Shown piece by piece: positions 21,307 to 31,756 of a stretch of DNA of 64,000 nucleotides. The DNA is from Symbiodinium natans (lineage: Eukaryota > Sar > Dinophyceae > Suessiales > Symbiodiniaceae). Numbering within the stretch: position 1 is the first letter of the stretch; every line of letters starts with the position of its first letter. Made by a program: the position numbers and the translations under genes. The stretch spans positions 434,712 to 498,711 of the forward strand of contig CAJNDS010001358.1 of the NCBI GenBank assembly GCA_905221605.1. The letters are read 5' to 3'. The notes under the pieces are model-generated. The model was not told the origin of the DNA and ran no database searches. It worked only from the letters and a program-made list of their open reading frames with translations.

Positions 21307-22468
21307 TCCGATTGGGCGACGAATAAGATTGAGAATCAGTATTGCCGGGTCATTATTGCTGTTCTCAATACTGGGGCAACCTCCTGATGGGCCGAGGGTT
21401 TGGGGGTCAGAGTTGCTCTCCTGAATCACTGAAGGCAGGGTTTAGGGTTTAGGCTTTCGGCTTCAGGTTTTACGGTTTAGGCTTTAGGCTTTAGGTTTTA
21501 GGGTTTAGGGATTTTAAGGGTTTAGGGTTTATGCCCAACTTGAAGCTGCCTAACTTGAGGCCGCCCAGCTTCAGCAGTCTGCCCACGCCCCAGGAAGCCA
21601 GGGTTCTGGGTTTAGTCAGAACCTGTCTGCCTACGGCTAGAGTAGCGCATGCCTTCAGGTTTCGGGCAGGTCGTTTACCCATGGGGTCGGCTGATCGGCA
21701 TTCGATTGGGCAGTGAGCAAATCTACAATGAGCGTTGCTCTAACATCGGGACCCTGTTGTAGATCTTTGAGAAAGAAATCCCCAGGAACGGGGGAGGCTA
21801 ATTCAAGACTACCGCCACGTAACAGGAACCTCAGATATGCCAGGACAGTCCCGGGTTTTTAATCCAGAAGCGCCCATTGGCATCCCATGAAATAAGCCCT
21901 AACTCTTCACAGGACCGTCCTTGGATCTGGAGACGAGGAGCCTGGCAGGAGGAGTTTGAGGGAGTAAGAATTGAGAGCTTTGGGCTTCGGATTTCACGTC
22001 GTCCTACGCACCCATAAACTGTGCTGAAACCCTTCAACAAAGGCTGGCAACAATGGGCCCAAACCCCTGAGCCCGTACCCTGAAACGACACACCTGGAAT
22101 CGCTCACAACCTTAAGCTCGAACACCGTCATGTTTGAAGGTTGAAGCCCTTAGTTTGGTATGCCTCAAGCCTGTGCATAGAAACCTAAAGAAACGGACGC
22201 AGGATTCTGAGCAATCCTACTTCCAACCAATAAAGAAGCAAATGACAAGCTCGCAAACTACAGTCTTTGGGTCCCTGGTAGAGTAGCGACCCTAACATTC
22301 AGCGCATGGGAAGATCTGCCGCCGTGCGAAAAGACGCCCGCAACCCCAAGGCCTAAAAGAACCCATAAAACCCATAAGAACCCCCAAACCCCTAAACCCC
22401 TAGACCTGAAACCCCAAACCCTAAACCCCAAACCCTAAAGCCCAAACCCCAAACCCCGAACCCCGGAC

Positions 22469-22534
22469 TCAGCAAGCACTCAAATTCCGGGCCTGCGGGC
22501 ATCGTCAAGGCAGGTGCAGGCTCGGAGGGCGCAA
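22469..22534 (-). CDS. Putative exon (APSEPAPALTMPAGPEFECL)
   Basis: 66 nt between CAGTCCCAG and donor GTCCGG. Unassigned; last island before the LINE insertion. 21400-22460 otherwise shows only degenerate telomere-like units and unique sequence in which I see no gene. Confidence 0.5.
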
Positions 22535-22701
22535 CTGGGACTGGCACGCGAGCGCAGGCTTAAACCCCTAAACCTTAAACCCTAAACCTTAAACCCTGAG
22601 CTTAAGATTCAGGGAGTGCGTCTTCGTGAGCGGCACTGCATTGGTGCTGACTTCGTCTTTGAACCCGGAAGTGACAGTGACGCATGCAACTGGCTGGTTC
22701 T

Positions 22702-22717
22702 TAGTAGCCTAGGTTTT
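22702..22717 (+). repeat. Target-site duplication of the LINE, left copy
   Basis: TAGTAGCCTAGGTTTT; an exact 16-bp copy occurs at 31957-31972. Confidence 0.9.
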
Positions 22718-22769
22718 CAGCGGGCTCTGCATGTGACTGAAAGTCGCGCCTCAAATTCGTCCTGCCGCG

Positions 22770-25400
22770 CTATGCGCTGGCTCTTGTAACATGCAAAATG
22801 TCACCCCGTGCCCAGAAGCGTAGCCCAAGAACCTGCCTCTCAAAGCAGGTCCCTGTACAGTGAGCCTCGACAATAGCACTCAGGGTTCCAAAAATGGCCT
22901 CCCAGTCCTGGCGCCCGATTATGTCTGGCGGCCAAGTGTAAAGACCATATTCAGCAGCAACCACTCTTGTATTCCATACTAAGGTGGCTCCTGAAAATTG
23001 CCTAATTTTCTCAAAGTCCCAATCCCGACATGCCCTGGCAAAATGACAAACGTACGGCGGCAAAGGCAGTGACATGGGTGGGACAACGGAAGACCGGGCA
23101 GTAGGCTGGAGAGTAGCCCACCATGGACGTGGTCCAGCAACCGTACTCGGCGGGCGCCAGCCATCATCGACATCAGGATGCGGCGCCTCACATCCAAGGT
23201 CCGCCTCAGCATAGCAGACGCCACAAGACGGCTGTTGGCGTAAGTGCTGCCTTAGGCGTCTCGTGGACCAAAACTCAACGCAACAGCATTGGCACGCTGT
23301 ACCCACGGCAGCCGAAGCAACCGCAGGCCTCGCATGCATGTGTCTCATGTGTGAACCGCCTGCTGCTGCATTCGCGAACATTTGGTGGCATTCAGGGCAT
23401 GTCCACGAGCTGCTATGCTGTCTGCAGACTCCAGTTGGGATGCGGATGGCAACAATTCCATCCTGCAACTGACTTCTGGCTATGAAGATTCTCCTGCGAA
23501 CTGCCCTGCAAGCTGTCTGCCGCGCACGAAGAATCCGCGCCCTGAAGCTTTGCACCGCAAACGTCAGCGCTGCTGCATGCTGCTTGGCTTGCTGCATCCA
23601 CTGTCTACAAGGCCGAAACTCGCGCACGCATTCCACATTGGTCGCCGGCTGACCTAGCAGCGGGTAGCATACTCGGTACAAGGCCTGCCCAGCCTGGTGG
23701 AGCCAGAAGCTTTCCGCCTCGGAAACAAACCACAAGCCATAGCAGTCAGACCGAACCAACTGCATGAGGAGTCGTGCCCGATGCAGCCACAGGTTCTCTT
23801 CCGGGTTCAGAACGCACAGGGCCGAGCACACGTCCTGGTCCGTCAAACCCACGACACTGGTGCCCAACAATGGTTTCATGCAACCGCGCATAATGCGCAT
23901 GTAAGCCGCATGCAGCATTTCACGCTCGTTGCTGGTAGCTAGCGTCCAAACTCCGGCCCCGTGCATGAGGCTGTTGAGTACGAGCGAATCAACAACTTGC
24001 ATGCGTTCGGAAATGCTTAACTCAGGGTTGGTGAGGACCCGCCTGCGCACGGGAAGGAATTTAGCCCACGCGGTCTCACCGCGACTTCGCAAATCTGGAG
24101 CATCTGTGGAAGACGCACACACTGTCGTGCCCAAATGAAGGTAGCTACTGGCCAACACCAACCGGATCGTGCGTCCTGCAACCTCTACCTCGTGTACACC
24201 TGCTTCTCTCACCCAAGCCTGACGCCGAGCCTCTTGCGACCCTTTTCCGCGCATTGCAAGGACAGCCTCAGTCTTTCTTGGGGAGTGGTTGACTGCTATT
24301 CCGGCAAGCCCAAGTGCCACATGCGCCGCGCGAGTGGCAGCTTCAAGCCGACGCATTAGCTCTGTTGGCGCGTCGGCGTCAATGAGAATTGCAAGGTCGT
24401 CAACCCATGTCGGGATGTAACATGGGCACCAAGACTGCGAAGGCATATCCCCTCCGTTCGTGAGAGGTGACTGCAGCATGCCGGCCTCCCGCAAGCTTTG
24501 TTCAAGGGAGCGCAGACTTATGTCGAAAACGACCTGAAACAGGATGTCGGCCAGCGGTGATCCAGGTCCCGTTCCCGTAAAGGACTGCACAACCTGCTGG
24601 GCCTGTGGGTTCATGCAGTACCATGCACCAGTCAGCTGTGCCTGAAAAATATAGTTCAAACTGGACGAAACGCCCAGTTCAACCAATCGCCCCGGCTGGG
24701 ATAGCAACTGTTTAGCTCTATCACATATCTGTGAGTCCACATGGATGCCATCCAACAGCCGCTGGACAGCCTGCTCAAGGCCCCCTTCTTGCTGCAGACG
24801 ACCCCACAGATACTCTCGCAACGTGGAGTAGAAGGCCTGTTGCCCGTCAACGAAGAGCACAGCAGCCGAACGTCCGGCTGCTTTGGCTCGGCTAAAGTGA
24901 AGCCGGACCATTAAACTGGACAGCTCCATCGGGCGCGCCTTGATGCCACCTCCAGTACCTTCCCGCGCTTGCGCGCGAAAAGCCTTCTCCAGAGGTTCAC
25001 GAAGCACTCTGGCCACCGCTTTGCCAGCCGGTTCTTGTAAAAGGATGTTTCGCCACCCGGTGACCTCTCCCAAGCACTTGTGGGGTTTGGGAATGGCGCG
25101 CGCGATGCCGCCTTTCCATAAAAGTGGCCCGCGCCCGCGAGCACACGTCTTGGCAAGCAACGGCCAGTGTGTCCTGGCTGCCTCAGCTGGAGCTGCGCGG
25201 TATAGCTCGGCTACAAGGCCTGTTAGGCCTGGCGCCTTGCCAGATTTAAGCTGCGAAAAGCTTTCGGTCAACGCATGCAAAGTCGGTATCTCTTCGATGG
25301 GCACAACTTGGGGCCTCGGGGCTTCCCGTGACCTGCATTGCTCGAGCGAGCCAATTTCCCCACGTTCAAACTGCGCAAAATGCTGTTGCAGGCGGTCCAA
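22770..25400 (-). CDS. LINE reverse transcriptase with C2H2 zinc fingers
   Basis: About 876 codons open. RT motifs: SGKAPGLTGLVAELYR, motif A FVDGQQAFYS, motif B GTGPGSPLADILF, motif C PTWVDDLAIL (WVDD in place of the usual F/YADD). The C-terminal part has CPECHQMF...HMRHMH (CX2CX12HX4H) and a Cys-rich second finger. The annotated start is a TTG; an in-frame TGA lies just upstream, and the preceding ORF ends 35 nt inside this one in another frame. A +1 shift around 25410 would join them. Copies cDNA at the target site. Confidence 0.88.
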   Translation of the reverse strand: MDRLQQHFAQFERGEIGSLEQCRSREAPRPQVVPIEEIPTLHALTESFSQLKSGKAPGLTGLVAELYRAAPAEAARTHWPLLAKTCARGRGPLLWKGGIARAIPKPHKCLGEVTGWRNILLQEPAGKAVARVLREPLEKAFRAQAREGTGGGIKARPMELSSLMVRLHFSRAKAAGRSAAVLFVDGQQAFYSTLREYLWGRLQQEGGLEQAVQRLLDGIHVDSQICDRAKQLLSQPGRLVELGVSSSLNYIFQAQLTGAWYCMNPQAQQVVQSFTGTGPGSPLADILFQVVFDISLRSLEQSLREAGMLQSPLTNGGDMPSQSWCPCYIPTWVDDLAILIDADAPTELMRRLEAATRAAHVALGLAGIAVNHSPRKTEAVLAMRGKGSQEARRQAWVREAGVHEVEVAGRTIRLVLASSYLHLGTTVCASSTDAPDLRSRGETAWAKFLPVRRRVLTNPELSISERMQVVDSLVLNSLMHGAGVWTLATSNEREMLHAAYMRIMRGCMKPLLGTSVVGLTDQDVCSALCVLNPEENLWLHRARLLMQLVRSDCYGLWFVSEAESFWLHQAGQALYRVCYPLLGQPATNVECVREFRPCRQWMQQAKQHAAALTFAVQSFRARILRARQTACRAVRRRIFIARSQLQDGIVAIRIPTGVCRQHSSSWTCPECHQMFANAAAGGSHMRHMHARPAVASAAVGTACQCCCVEFWSTRRLRQHLRQQPSCGVCYAEADLGCEAPHPDVDDGWRPPSTVAGPRPWWATLQPTARSSVVPPMSLPLPPYVCHFARACRDWDFEKIRQFSGATLVWNTRVVAAEYGLYTWPPDIIGRQDWEAIFGTLSAIVEAHCTGTCFERQVLGLRFWARGDILHVTRASA

Positions 25401-27321
25401 GACTTCTTCCGGTCAGGAGAGAATCTCTTGTGAGCAAAACGGGATTGGGCTGCAGGGCCTTGTACCGTCTACCGGACCGAAGAATGGCGCGCATGTGCGA
25501 TGCCAGCGCCTCAGGACCCTCACTTTTGGCATCTTTCATGGCCTTCCTAGCCAATCGAGCTTCATCTTTCCTTGTGACTTTTCGCAACTTTTGACCCAGT
25601 CTTCTAACACTAACGCAGCATCTGGCCTGCAGAGCGTACAATCCGGCAAGAGGCCTACACACATTGGCACGATAGCGCGGCCGCCGCCATGCTTTGAACA
25701 CAGCATGTAGCCAGATCCTTTGTGTCATGGCCCTGGCTCGTCTAGCGATGTGTCTATATTGATGGCGGGCCTTAACCAACAGCCAGGCGTCAGGTGACAT
25801 GCCAGGCTTGCGTGGCCCGGGCAGCTTTGCTGGCAGCATATTCGACGCCTGTGTAAGATGCGCATTTATGACACTTAAATGAACATCAACATCACATTCC
25901 CAAGGCACAGCAGGGAGGCTTTGAAAGATTTGTTTTGCGCATTGGTGCCCTTCGTCCGATGCCAAGAAAGCTCTATCGATCACGCGGCGCCTCTTTACGA
26001 CTTCAAGCTCAAGACAAACTTTGAGGTCGGCATGCAGCGGGTGATGATCAAACCCTGAATGCAAATCAAGGAAATGCGGGACATCATGATGCACAGAGAG
26101 GAAAGGCCGCCATGACTGTGGCACTGCCACAAAGTCCAAGCAAGCAGGCTTGCCTGCTGGACTCGTCCACGTGACTATGGGTTGCCCCGCACTATTTAAC
26201 ACCCCAGTTGCGGCAAGCTCGAATCGTCGCAAGAAATGCGCAAAATGCTCAGCATTGAGGTTTCGGGGTTTCATGCTGCCTTCCACGCCAGCATCAAATC
26301 GAGCGTTGGCGTCAATTAAGAGCACCACCTGCCTGCCTCGCGGGATGGCATTTACTATGCCTGCTAACCACTGCCACCACTCATGAATTGTGTCTGGCTT
26401 TTCGGCTGAGGTGCGGGCATGTGCGCAGACAAACGCGAACCTGGCTCCTGCACAGCTGGCGGTCACAACAAGACAACGGGGCGAGCTATGCGTGACAGAG
26501 AACCCCCTTGCATCCCATGTGACTGGCCCGCTTTCTGCGTTGGCAATGGCGGAAGTGGAAAACCACAATTGGCACCCACCCTGTCCTGCAATAGGCATTG
26601 AAGCGAAAATTTTAAAGCCCTGAAAGTGCCTCATGACGTCACACGTCTCCCTTGTTTCCTGAAAGCCAGCCACAGGGCAGCGCTGCTTTGACAGGTGGCT
26701 AGCAAGGCATTGTCTTTGTTCGACACGTTGCATGGACAAGGAGTTATATGTGATGAGCCGCCACTCGAGCTGAATGACTTCCTTGGCGGCTGACGCTGTC
26801 TGCATTGCCAGGGCGGCAGGCGTTGCCAAAGCCTCCTTCATGACGTTGGAGCTTTCACCTATGACTTGCACGGGCGACTCATAGGGCATGTCAGCCACTT
26901 TGGCATCATTAGCGATCACCCACAACCAAGCGAACATGTGATGCCTGATGGCAAATGCAACTGGCTCTCCTGGTGCCTCAGTGGCTGCTCGTGGGAACTT
27001 GGACACGTGCTTGACAAGTGAGTCAGCCATCTCATTGCCACCAATGCCGGTGTGTGACCGCTCGTGTTGGAAGCATATAGGGATACCAACCTCAGCCGCA
27101 ACAGCGCGAAGGGCATGCATGGCTCGTGGGACATTGGCTTCTCCTAGCTTACCTTGCAACCGCCATCTGCCCTCAGCTGTCCTGGCCGCGACTTTGCAGT
27201 CATAGTGGATGACAGCGCTGGATGGTTTCGCAGCCAAGATCATGGCTTGTGCTATGAACATGGCGACACATTCTGCCTCGAGAGCCTGGGGGTGGTCGAA
27301 TCCAAGGAATTTGGAACCCAC
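25366..27321 (-). CDS. LINE RNase H (C-terminal half) and AP-like endonuclease
   Basis: Residues 1-110 carry the end of RNase H: ALEAECVAMF, YDCKVAA, HERSHTGIGGNEMADSLVK. Residues about 190-440 are an exonuclease-endonuclease-phosphatase fold: RLITYNSLSM, AGFQETRE (catalytic Glu), LLIDANARFD, LDFVAVP and FDHHPLHADL (catalytic Asp-His). This enzyme nicks target DNA to prime reverse transcription. The first half of RNase H is in the frame of the upstream ORF, so a shift near 27320 is needed. Confidence 0.85.
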   Translation of the reverse strand: MGSKFLGFDHPQALEAECVAMFIAQAMILAAKPSSAVIHYDCKVAARTAEGRWRLQGKLGEANVPRAMHALRAVAAEVGIPICFQHERSHTGIGGNEMADSLVKHVSKFPRAATEAPGEPVAFAIRHHMFAWLWVIANDAKVADMPYESPVQVIGESSNVMKEALATPAALAMQTASAAKEVIQLEWRLITYNSLSMQRVEQRQCLASHLSKQRCPVAGFQETRETCDVMRHFQGFKIFASMPIAGQGGCQLWFSTSAIANAESGPVTWDARGFSVTHSSPRCLVVTASCAGARFAFVCAHARTSAEKPDTIHEWWQWLAGIVNAIPRGRQVVLLIDANARFDAGVEGSMKPRNLNAEHFAHFLRRFELAATGVLNSAGQPIVTWTSPAGKPACLDFVAVPQSWRPFLSVHHDVPHFLDLHSGFDHHPLHADLKVCLELEVVKRRRVIDRAFLASDEGHQCAKQIFQSLPAVPWECDVDVHLSVINAHLTQASNMLPAKLPGPRKPGMSPDAWLLVKARHQYRHIARRARAMTQRIWLHAVFKAWRRPRYRANVCRPLAGLYALQARCCVSVRRLGQKLRKVTRKDEARLARKAMKDAKSEGPEALASHMRAILRSGRRYKALQPNPVLLTRDSLLTGRSLGPPATAFCAV

Positions 27322-28484
27322 AAGATGTCAGCAAGATAGCCAGCCCAGTGCTTTTTGGCGGTTCCTTCCCAGAAAGCAAGGACTGCCCACGCAGGCGGGT
27401 GCTTGGCATCAGGCCAGGAGGTGCCATCAACGAACAAGTGGAGCGTTTGCTGGCATGGGCAAGGACGCCAGTCAACTTCGTGTTCGAGCCAGGGCGCAAC
27501 ACTTTCATGTAGTTGCATGCCATCTGGTAGCTGTAGTTGCCATTGATCGGGCGTGAAATCTTCAAGCAACTGGGCAATGGAATTTGGGCACAAGTCGCAC
27601 TTGATTCGAGCTTCACAGGCTTCGTCAGGTATCGCTTGCTCAAGGGATATAACAGCTGCCATGTTTGAGGACTCTGCCCCATGGCTCACTGCTTGCTCCG
27701 TTGAGAGGTCTGTTGACTGGCTGAACTGCGGCGCGAAGAGTCCTGCCGACCTGCTGGTGGAATGGAGACCTGAGACCTCTGCTTCCCGTTTGGGCGCGAA
27801 GAGTCCTGCCGACCTGTTGGTCGGACTGAGATCTGAGACCTTTGCTTGGATTTGCGGCGTGAAGAGTCCTTCCAACCTGCCGGCCGGTTTGGGACCTGAG
27901 ACCTCTGCTTGCACCTGGGGCATGAAGAGTCCTGCCGACCGGCTGGCCGGGTTGAGACCTGAGACCTCTGCTTGCACTTGGGGCACAAAGAGTCCTGCCG
28001 ACCTGGTGGCCGGGTTGAGACCTGAGACCTCTGCTGGTTGCGGGGCGGCCAGATGGAGACTGAGACCTCTGCTGACACTTGCGACGCGGAGAGTCCTGCC
28101 AACCGGCTGGCTGGATTGAGACCTGAAACCTTTGCTGCAACCTGTGTCTGGGCTGAGACCTGAGACCTCTGCTTGCAACTGCGGCGTGGACCTGCTGCCT
28201 GATTGAGACCTGAGACTGCACCTTGAGCAAAGAGTCCTGCCGACCTGCTGCCCGGACTGGGACCTGAAACCTCCGCGTGCACCGGCGGCATGAAGGGCTC
28301 TGCTGAGATCTCTGCTTGGATTTGGGGCACAAAGAGTCCTGCCGACCTGCTGGCCGGATTGAGACCTGAGACCTCTGCTTGTACATGCGGCACCCAGAGT
28401 CCTGCCGACCCGCTGGCCGGATTGAGTCCTGAGACCTCTGCTTGCACCTGACACATGAGGAGTTCTGTTGAGACCTGGGCACAA
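27252..28484 (-). CDS. LINE ORF: repeats and RNase H N-terminal half
   Basis: The unique C-terminal part has an RNase H start (LHLFVDGTSWPD...AWAVLAFWEG). A CX2C motif (IKCDLCPN) precedes it. The upstream part is 63-bp repeat in one of three open frames. A -1 shift around 27320 connects it to the endonuclease ORF. Confidence 0.7.
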   Translation of the reverse strand: MCPGLNRTPHVSGASRGLRTQSGQRVGRTLGAACTSRGLRSQSGQQVGRTLCAPNPSRDLSRALHAAGARGGFRSQSGQQVGRTLCSRCSLRSQSGSRSTPQLQAEVSGLSPDTGCSKGFRSQSSQPVGRTLRVASVSRGLSLHLAAPQPAEVSGLNPATRSAGLFVPQVQAEVSGLNPASRSAGLFMPQVQAEVSGPKPAGRLEGLFTPQIQAKVSDLSPTNRSAGLFAPKREAEVSGLHSTSRSAGLFAPQFSQSTDLSTEQAVSHGAESSNMAAVISLEQAIPDEACEARIKCDLCPNSIAQLLEDFTPDQWQLQLPDGMQLHESVAPWLEHEVDWRPCPCQQTLHLFVDGTSWPDAKHPPAWAVLAFWEGTAKKHWAGYLADILWVPNSLDSTTPRLSRQNVSPCS

Positions 28485-30279
28485 AGAGTCCTGCCGACCC
28501 GCTGGCCGGATTGAGACCTGAGACCTCTGCTTGTAGCTGGACAGAGAGTCCTGCCGACCTGCTGGCCGGATTGAGACCTGAAACCTTTGCTTGCATCAGG
28601 GCAGAGAGTCCTGCCGACCTGCTGGCCGGATTGAGACCTGAAACCTTTGCTTGCACCTGGCTCACCAAGAGACTGGCTGGCCTCTGCTGGTTGCAGGGCG
28701 GATCGTCCTGCCGACCGGCTGGCCGGAAGACTGAGACCTCTGCTGATACTTGCGGCGTGGAGAGTCCTGCCAACCGGCTGGTTGGATTGAGACCTCAAAC
28801 CTTTGCTGCAACCTGTGGCGCGGAGGGTTGACAAGCCGGTTGCTGCTTGCACCTGACGCGACCGGCTATCCGCAGTGAAAGCTGGCACCTGCAGTGTGGA
28901 GGGGCCTGCCGACCGGCTAGCCGGATGGTGACCTGAAACCTTGGCTGACGTCTGCGCAGTGACAAGAAGTCCCGTTGACACGCTGTCCGCACTGGGGTCG
29001 GTTGGAACCTGCGGCACGGTGAGTCCTGCTGACCGGCTGGCCAGATAGCCTGAGACCTTTGCTGCCTCTTGCGGTGCGGCGAGTGTTGCCATGCTGGCCG
29101 CGTTGAAACTTGACACCTCTAGCACCTGTGGCGTGGAGAGTCCTGCCGACCGGCTGGCCGGATAAAGCCCTGAGACCTCTGATTGCACCTTGGGCACACA
29201 GAGTCCTGCCGACCCGCTGGCCGGATTGAGACCTGAGACCTCTGCTTGCACTTGCGGCATGAAGAGTTCTGTTGAGACCTCTGCTTGGATTTGGGGCACA
29301 AAGAGTCCTGCCGACCTGCTGGCCGGATTGAGACCTGAGACCTCTGTTTGCACCTGGGGCACAAAGAGTCCTGCCGACCTGCTGGCCGGATTGAGACCTG
29401 AGACCTCTGCTTGCACCTTGGGCACGAAGAGTCCTGCCGACCCGCTGGCCGGATCGAGATCATGGGCTTGTACCTGCGGCACTCCCTCAGCAGTACCTGA
29501 TGGCCGAGCTACCTCACGAAGGTTGTTCAACTCGTTCCTAAAGGAGGCAATTGCCTTTACGGCCCATGAGTCGTCGTCGAAATGTACCTTTTTCAAATTT
29601 CGGTACCCCCATCTACGCCGTCCATCAGCCCTGTTCAGGCAGCTTAAGCATTCGGAACGCACTGGTGCGTCAAGGGGTTGCAGCGATATAGGCTCATGCC
29701 CATCGAGGTTCGACAAGGTACCGTCCTCGACGGCGGGGAGGCCTGAACTACACAGCGGCTTGCCAGAAATCTTTGTACACATGACATGTGGGATGGGGGA
29801 ATGACATCTTGGCGATAACAGCCCTGCTCCACCGAGGCTCGGTACGGCACCGTCCTCGAAGGTGGTAGGACCAGAAATCTTCTGTACACTCTCACGCTTT
29901 GTACACTGTACAGGAGAATCACTGTACCCAAGGCTTTCGGCTTCGCAGCTGTCACTCCATTCCCGCTTCGGTTCAATCTCAGCAAGAGTGTGACCACACG
30001 TTTCTTCCTGACATTGAACCCTTAGAGCATCGCCATCCATTTCATCATTCTCAAGTATCCTCGGATCCCGATGAAAGGAGTGGCTGGCAGCAAAAGCGTA
30101 AGCGATGTTGAGCTCGAAAGTCATCTGAACCGCAATGAAAGCTGCATGCCATCCGTCGACAAAGTCAGCCTCATTGCGCACGCTATGGCTGAGACATAGC
30201 CCATAGTCACGGCCCGTGGCGGCACAGGAGCCACTCCACTGTGAGTTGCTCCCCCCATGGCATTCCCATGGGCTCCGTC
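27686..30279 (-). CDS. LINE middle region: unique segment plus 21-aa repeats
   Basis: Part of a very long open frame. From 30279 to about 29480 it is unique (FVDGWHAAFIAVQM, RRRWGYRNLKKVHFDDD); below that it is QVQAEVSGLNPASRSAGLFV-type 21-residue repeats. The same frame continues upstream to 31756, but there the other frame (ORF1) is the better protein. No function recognised; it may be a flexible spacer. Confidence 0.6.
27700..29480 (-). repeat. 63-bp tandem repeats inside the LINE
   Basis: About 25 imperfect units of 63 bp (21 codons). All three minus-strand frames are open over long stretches: QVQAEVSGLNPAS, KCKQRSQVSIRPAG and SRGLRSQSGQQVG. Indels that are not multiples of three shift the frame without introducing stops. 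Confidence 0.88.
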
Positions 30280-31557
30280 CTAGGCCTTCGTAAAAGGCGG
30301 CTCCGGAGGTTTGGCCTTGGCCGCCTCCGTGCCAGCATTCTCCCCTCCGCCTTCTCTTGCAACTCGTTTGGCCGGACGGCTTCTCGGAGTGACTGGTTCT
30401 CCATACGCCGCCGCCTGCTTGGCCGTTGCTTCCAAGGCCTGTTCCAAGAGCTGGTGGAGGGAGCGGTCTTCTTGCTTCAAGGCCTGCATCTGATGCCGCC
30501 TCTTCGCGTCGATCTCCGCTGCCTGTGACACATCTGCTTCGGCATCGCTCATGCCTTCTTCTGGCGAGTCCACATGCACGACGTCGCCAGGGTCCACTTT
30601 CTGCTGCAGGGCGCTCAAGCGCTTGACTTCCATACTGGCAGCCTGCAACGCTTGCATTAGGTTGCCCTCCTGGTTGTAAAGCTGCTCCAACGTGTTGTTG
30701 CGTTCCCCAAACTGCTTCTGGAGTGTCTGCAGCAAGTCCTGCAAATACTGCGACCGTCCAGCCAAATACTCGCCTCGTTGTCGCCTTAGCTCCACAAGGC
30801 CCTTTCGTGCACGCGCCTGCTCCGTCACTTTCTTGTGCAAAGAGGCCGACACCTTCTTGTTGTTCTCTTGCTGCGCTGACTCCATCATGTCTTTGACTGC
30901 AGGAGGAAGGGAATCCCATCCTTGCAGCGCTTGCATTAGTGCTTGTAGTTGCTTGTTGGCGCCATCGTCTGCTGTCGAAGAAGCTGTCGCAGGTGTAGTG
31001 GCCGCCGACGTGGCAGGAGCAGTCTCCTTGCCGTCCTGGTTCTTGGTCGCCATCTGGGGTACGGCGGGGGCCTTTGGCATTGTTCTTACAGTCAATGTCT
31101 CTGCACTGGCTGCTGACGCAAGTGGTTTGCGCTCCTGCTTCTCCGACTTCTCCTTTCCCTTGCCCTTGTTGGGCTGTTGGTCGTACCCACCACTGCCTTT
31201 GCCACGACGTCGCGGAGACACTCTCCTTGGAGATCGAGGGCGCCATTCGGTCCACTGAGCTCCAGTTGACCACGGCGCCTGCTTGGCTGGTGCTGCGGCC
31301 CAGGACTCCGTATGCATATACGGCCTGCCTGCTCCACAGCTCGGGCAGTAGTTGGCACTGGCTTTCGTCCATTGCTGGCATGTTGAACAAAACCAGCTCG
31401 ACATAGCTGCTTGTATCGAGCCTGTTGCTTCGAGCAAGCTCTTCTGTACCTGCAGATGCTTCGCTTCTCGCTTGCTCAGCGAGTGATGCTTCAGCAGGGT
31501 TCTTTGCGCTGCCAACAACTGATGCGGTGTGACCTGGCTCCAGTCTGTCTTGGCCAA
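30280..31557 (-). CDS. LINE ORF1: zinc-ribbon, coiled-coil RNA-binding protein
   Basis: About 425 codons (apparent start TTG; the open frame begins slightly upstream). WFCSTCQQW...NYCPSCGAG is a CX2CX10CX2C RanBP2-like finger near residues 54-70. It is followed by a basic GKGKEKSEKQERK tract, an Ala/Thr-rich spacer and a long Gln/Leu-rich coiled coil (about 200-400). Such ORF1 proteins coat the transcript. The first 200 nt of the element read better in the neighbouring frame (FQNQGSYNNSFGQ), suggesting a frameshift near 31560. Confidence 0.75.
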   Translation of the reverse strand: MAKTDWSQVTPHQLLAAQRTLLKHHSLSKREAKHLQVQKSLLEATGSIQAAMSSWFCSTCQQWTKASANYCPSCGAGRPYMHTESWAAAPAKQAPWSTGAQWTEWRPRSPRRVSPRRRGKGSGGYDQQPNKGKGKEKSEKQERKPLASAASAETLTVRTMPKAPAVPQMATKNQDGKETAPATSAATTPATASSTADDGANKQLQALMQALQGWDSLPPAVKDMMESAQQENNKKVSASLHKKVTEQARARKGLVELRRQRGEYLAGRSQYLQDLLQTLQKQFGERNNTLEQLYNQEGNLMQALQAASMEVKRLSALQQKVDPGDVVHVDSPEEGMSDAEADVSQAAEIDAKRRHQMQALKQEDRSLHQLLEQALEATAKQAAAYGEPVTPRSRPAKRVAREGGGENAGTEAAKAKPPEPPFTKA

Positions 31558-31756
31558 ACGAATTGTTGTACGAGCCCTGGTTCTGGAACGTCGAGCTCGT
31601 CTGTGCCACGCCGGTTCCGCCGGCGTGGTGTTCTTCCCAAGTTCTCACCTGCCAAAGGCGCCAGTGCAAAAACCAAGAAAGAAAAAGGGTTGTCCTCATA
31701 CACAAACTCCTCGAGCTTGCAGTCGGCGTATTTAAACGCAGCGAATGCTCGCCCAA

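Noticed and set aside
22979-25710. Plus-strand ORFs opposite the LINE enzymes
   Set aside because: Antisense shadows of the RT and endonuclease frames; no protein motifs.
30283-31756. N-terminal half of the 1356-codon frame
   Set aside because: Over this stretch the ORF1 frame has the zinc finger and coiled coil; this one is mostly a shadow. Only its first 200 nt may be real.
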